A stretch of DNA of 6,905 nt from Dysgonomonas sp. (lineage in GTDB: Bacteria; Bacteroidota; Bacteroidia; Bacteroidales; Dysgonomonadaceae): positions 1 through 6,905 of the forward strand of contig JASLEN010000094.1 of assembly GCA_030151105.1 (NCBI GenBank). Direction: 5' to 3'. A program made the position numbers and the translations under genes. Positions 6,000-6,905 of this stretch are shown here, one piece after another. The notes under the pieces were generated by a model. The model ran no database searches. It saw nothing but the letters and a program-made list of their open reading frames with translations, and was not told where the DNA came from. Every line of letters begins with the position of its first letter. Position 1 is the first letter of the stretch.

Positions 6000-6091
6000 T
6001 AGATACTAAATATCCTTAAATTGGTGTCGTTATTAGATCCATTAGGTGTAATATAGTATAACAAGGAGTTGTAGAGCTAGTCTAAAGTTGA

Positions 6092-6112
6092 GAGTAGAGG
6101 ATATCTCTACTC
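6092..6112. repeat. Inverted repeat, possible operator or RNA hairpin
   Basis: GAGTAGAG (6092-6099) and CTCTACTC (6105-6112) are perfect complements around a five-base centre GATAT. There is no T run on the plus side (GTGTTTAGG follows) so it is a poor terminator. It lies about 60-80 bases upstream of the possible GH2 promoter, a place where an activator or repressor could bind. Confidence 0.5.
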
Positions 6113-6174
6113 GTGTTTAGGATAAAATTAAATATTTCAGTACATTTATAGACTTAATACCATATATCAACAAT

Positions 6175-6182
6175 AACCTTTG
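6175..6182 (+). promoter_or_regulatory. Possible -7 box of the GH2 gene
   Basis: AACCTTTG differs from TAnnTTTG at one base and lies 31 bases before the GH2 ATG at 6214. No clear TTTG box is found 19-21 bases upstream, which would suit a promoter that needs an activator. Weak evidence. Confidence 0.35.
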
Positions 6183-6213
6183 AAAATAATAACCAAATAT
6201 ACAATATTTTAGA

Positions 6214-6905
6214 ATGAATAAGAGAATCATATTTAAAGTTGCTTTTATAGGGCTTTTGCTGTTAAATTCGCTGCTTGGAATAGGTCAAGAGTTTAAAGGA
6301 TTTGACTTCAAACGTCAGTTGTGGACAGGATTACGTGCACCACAACCAGAATCCGAGCTTCCAAAAGGTAATGCCCCTTTTCAAGTACCTGTAAGAGTTG
6401 CTAAACAAAATATTGCAACAGAGTTGACCGAGCAATTGGCTGGAGAATGGCAAATCACAAAAGGATGGGAGTTGATAGATGAAGAACAAATAATCTTGTC
6501 TCCAAAGTCTATTTTTGATACATCTCTAAATACTGACAATTGGTATAATGCAACAGTGCCAGGTACTGTGTTGACTACTTTGGTAGATCAAGGAGTGTAT
6601 GCAGATCCATATTTTGGACTTAATAATATGAATATTCCTGAATCACTAAGTCGTACAAACTGGTGGTACAGATGTAAGTTTGAAGTTCCAACTAAAGTTA
6701 CTAATGATCGTTTGCATTTAGTATTCAATGGCATAAATTATGCTGCTGAGGTTTATTTAAATACCCAAAAAATAGGCACAATGAAGGGTGCTTTTATTCG
6801 TGGCGAATTTGATATCACAGATGTGGTAAACAAGTCAGGCGGAAATATATTGGCTGTTAGAGTATTCCCTCCATCTAATCCTGGTATACCTCATGAGCAA
6901 TCTAT
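6214..6905 (+). CDS. Secreted glycoside hydrolase family 2 protein, N-terminal part (3' end outside window)
   Basis: The first 230 residues of a large enzyme, open to the right edge. Residues 1 to about 25 are a Sec signal peptide (M-N-K-R, hydrophobic run, cleavage likely near G-I-G before Q-E), with no lipobox cysteine, so the protein is exported to the periplasm or beyond. The segment W-Y-N-A-T-V-P-G-T-V-L at 110-120, D-P-Y-F-G-L-N-N around 131-138, W-W-Y-R at 150-153, F-N-G-I-N-Y-A-A-E-V-Y-L-N at 171-183 and the F-D-I-T-D-V-V strand near 199-205 are the jelly-roll sugar-binding domain of GH2 enzymes. The V-P-G-T and W-W-Y-R wording is most like exo-beta-D-glucosaminidase or beta-mannosidase-like members, but the catalytic barrel with its two glutamates is outside the window, so the sugar specificity is open. 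The ATG at 6214-6216 begins the signal peptide. Divergent from pdxH. Confidence 0.88.
   Translation, partial: MNKRIIFKVAFIGLLLLNSLLGIGQEFKGFDFKRQLWTGLRAPQPESELPKGNAPFQVPVRVAKQNIATELTEQLAGEWQITKGWELIDEEQIILSPKSIFDTSLNTDNWYNATVPGTVLTTLVDQGVYADPYFGLNNMNIPESLSRTNWWYRCKFEVPTKVTNDRLHLVFNGINYAAEVYLNTQKIGTMKGAFIRGEFDITDVVNKSGGNILAVRVFPPSNPGIPHEQS

Larger units (their letters stand above)
5942..6213. other. Divergent intergenic region between pdxH and GH2 gene
   Basis: About 270 bases of AT-rich DNA without a credible gene on either strand. It holds the pdxH promoter on the left, an inverted repeat at 6092-6112 in the middle and a possible promoter for the GH2 gene on the right. Apart from these I see nothing that I can name in it. 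Confidence 0.7.

Overview
This AT-rich window comes almost certainly from a member of the Bacteroidota, probably an anaerobic Bacteroidales species. The evidence is threefold: exact or near matches to the Bacteroidetes -7 promoter element TAnnTTTG upstream of several genes, few Shine-Dalgarno sequences, and a typical gene mix (an S41 lipoprotein with acidic residues after the lipid cysteine, a four-subunit ferredoxin-dependent 2-oxoacid oxidoreductase and a secreted GH2 glycosidase). No mobile element, CRISPR array, tRNA or rRNA was seen.

Left part, plus strand (1-1441): the 3' end of a GH25 muramidase-like gene, then 21 bases later a complete S41-family lipoprotein peptidase. Both look like envelope proteins. 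The 240-base gap that follows ends in a strong 14-bp hairpin (1636-1667) that serves convergent transcription from both sides. It may also carry a short plus-strand RNA with its own promoter.

Middle part, minus strand, read from high to low coordinates (4740 down to 1681): a Bacteroidetes-type promoter drives a complete 2-oxoacid:ferredoxin oxidoreductase operon in the order delta (2x[4Fe-4S] ferredoxin), alpha, beta (TPP), gamma. A small cysteine-rich lipoprotein follows at the end. The set would oxidatively decarboxylate branched-chain 2-oxoacids or 2-oxoglutarate to acyl-CoA and reduce ferredoxin, or run in reverse. A terminator-like hairpin with a T run lies between the ferredoxin and alpha genes, inside the operon. 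It is the most interesting regulatory detail here.

Right part: a minus-strand pair pdxH-ybaK (PLP synthesis oxidase and a misacylated-tRNA deacylase) with its own promoter. It is divergent, across about 270 noncoding bases, from the 5' part of a secreted GH2 glycosidase that runs off the right edge.

The protein families are all known ones. I did not find a convincing new system. The points worth a second look are the intra-operon hairpin, the possible small RNA at 1535-1675, the unrecognised cysteine-rich lipoprotein tied to the oxidoreductase operon, and the inverted repeat upstream of the GH2 gene.
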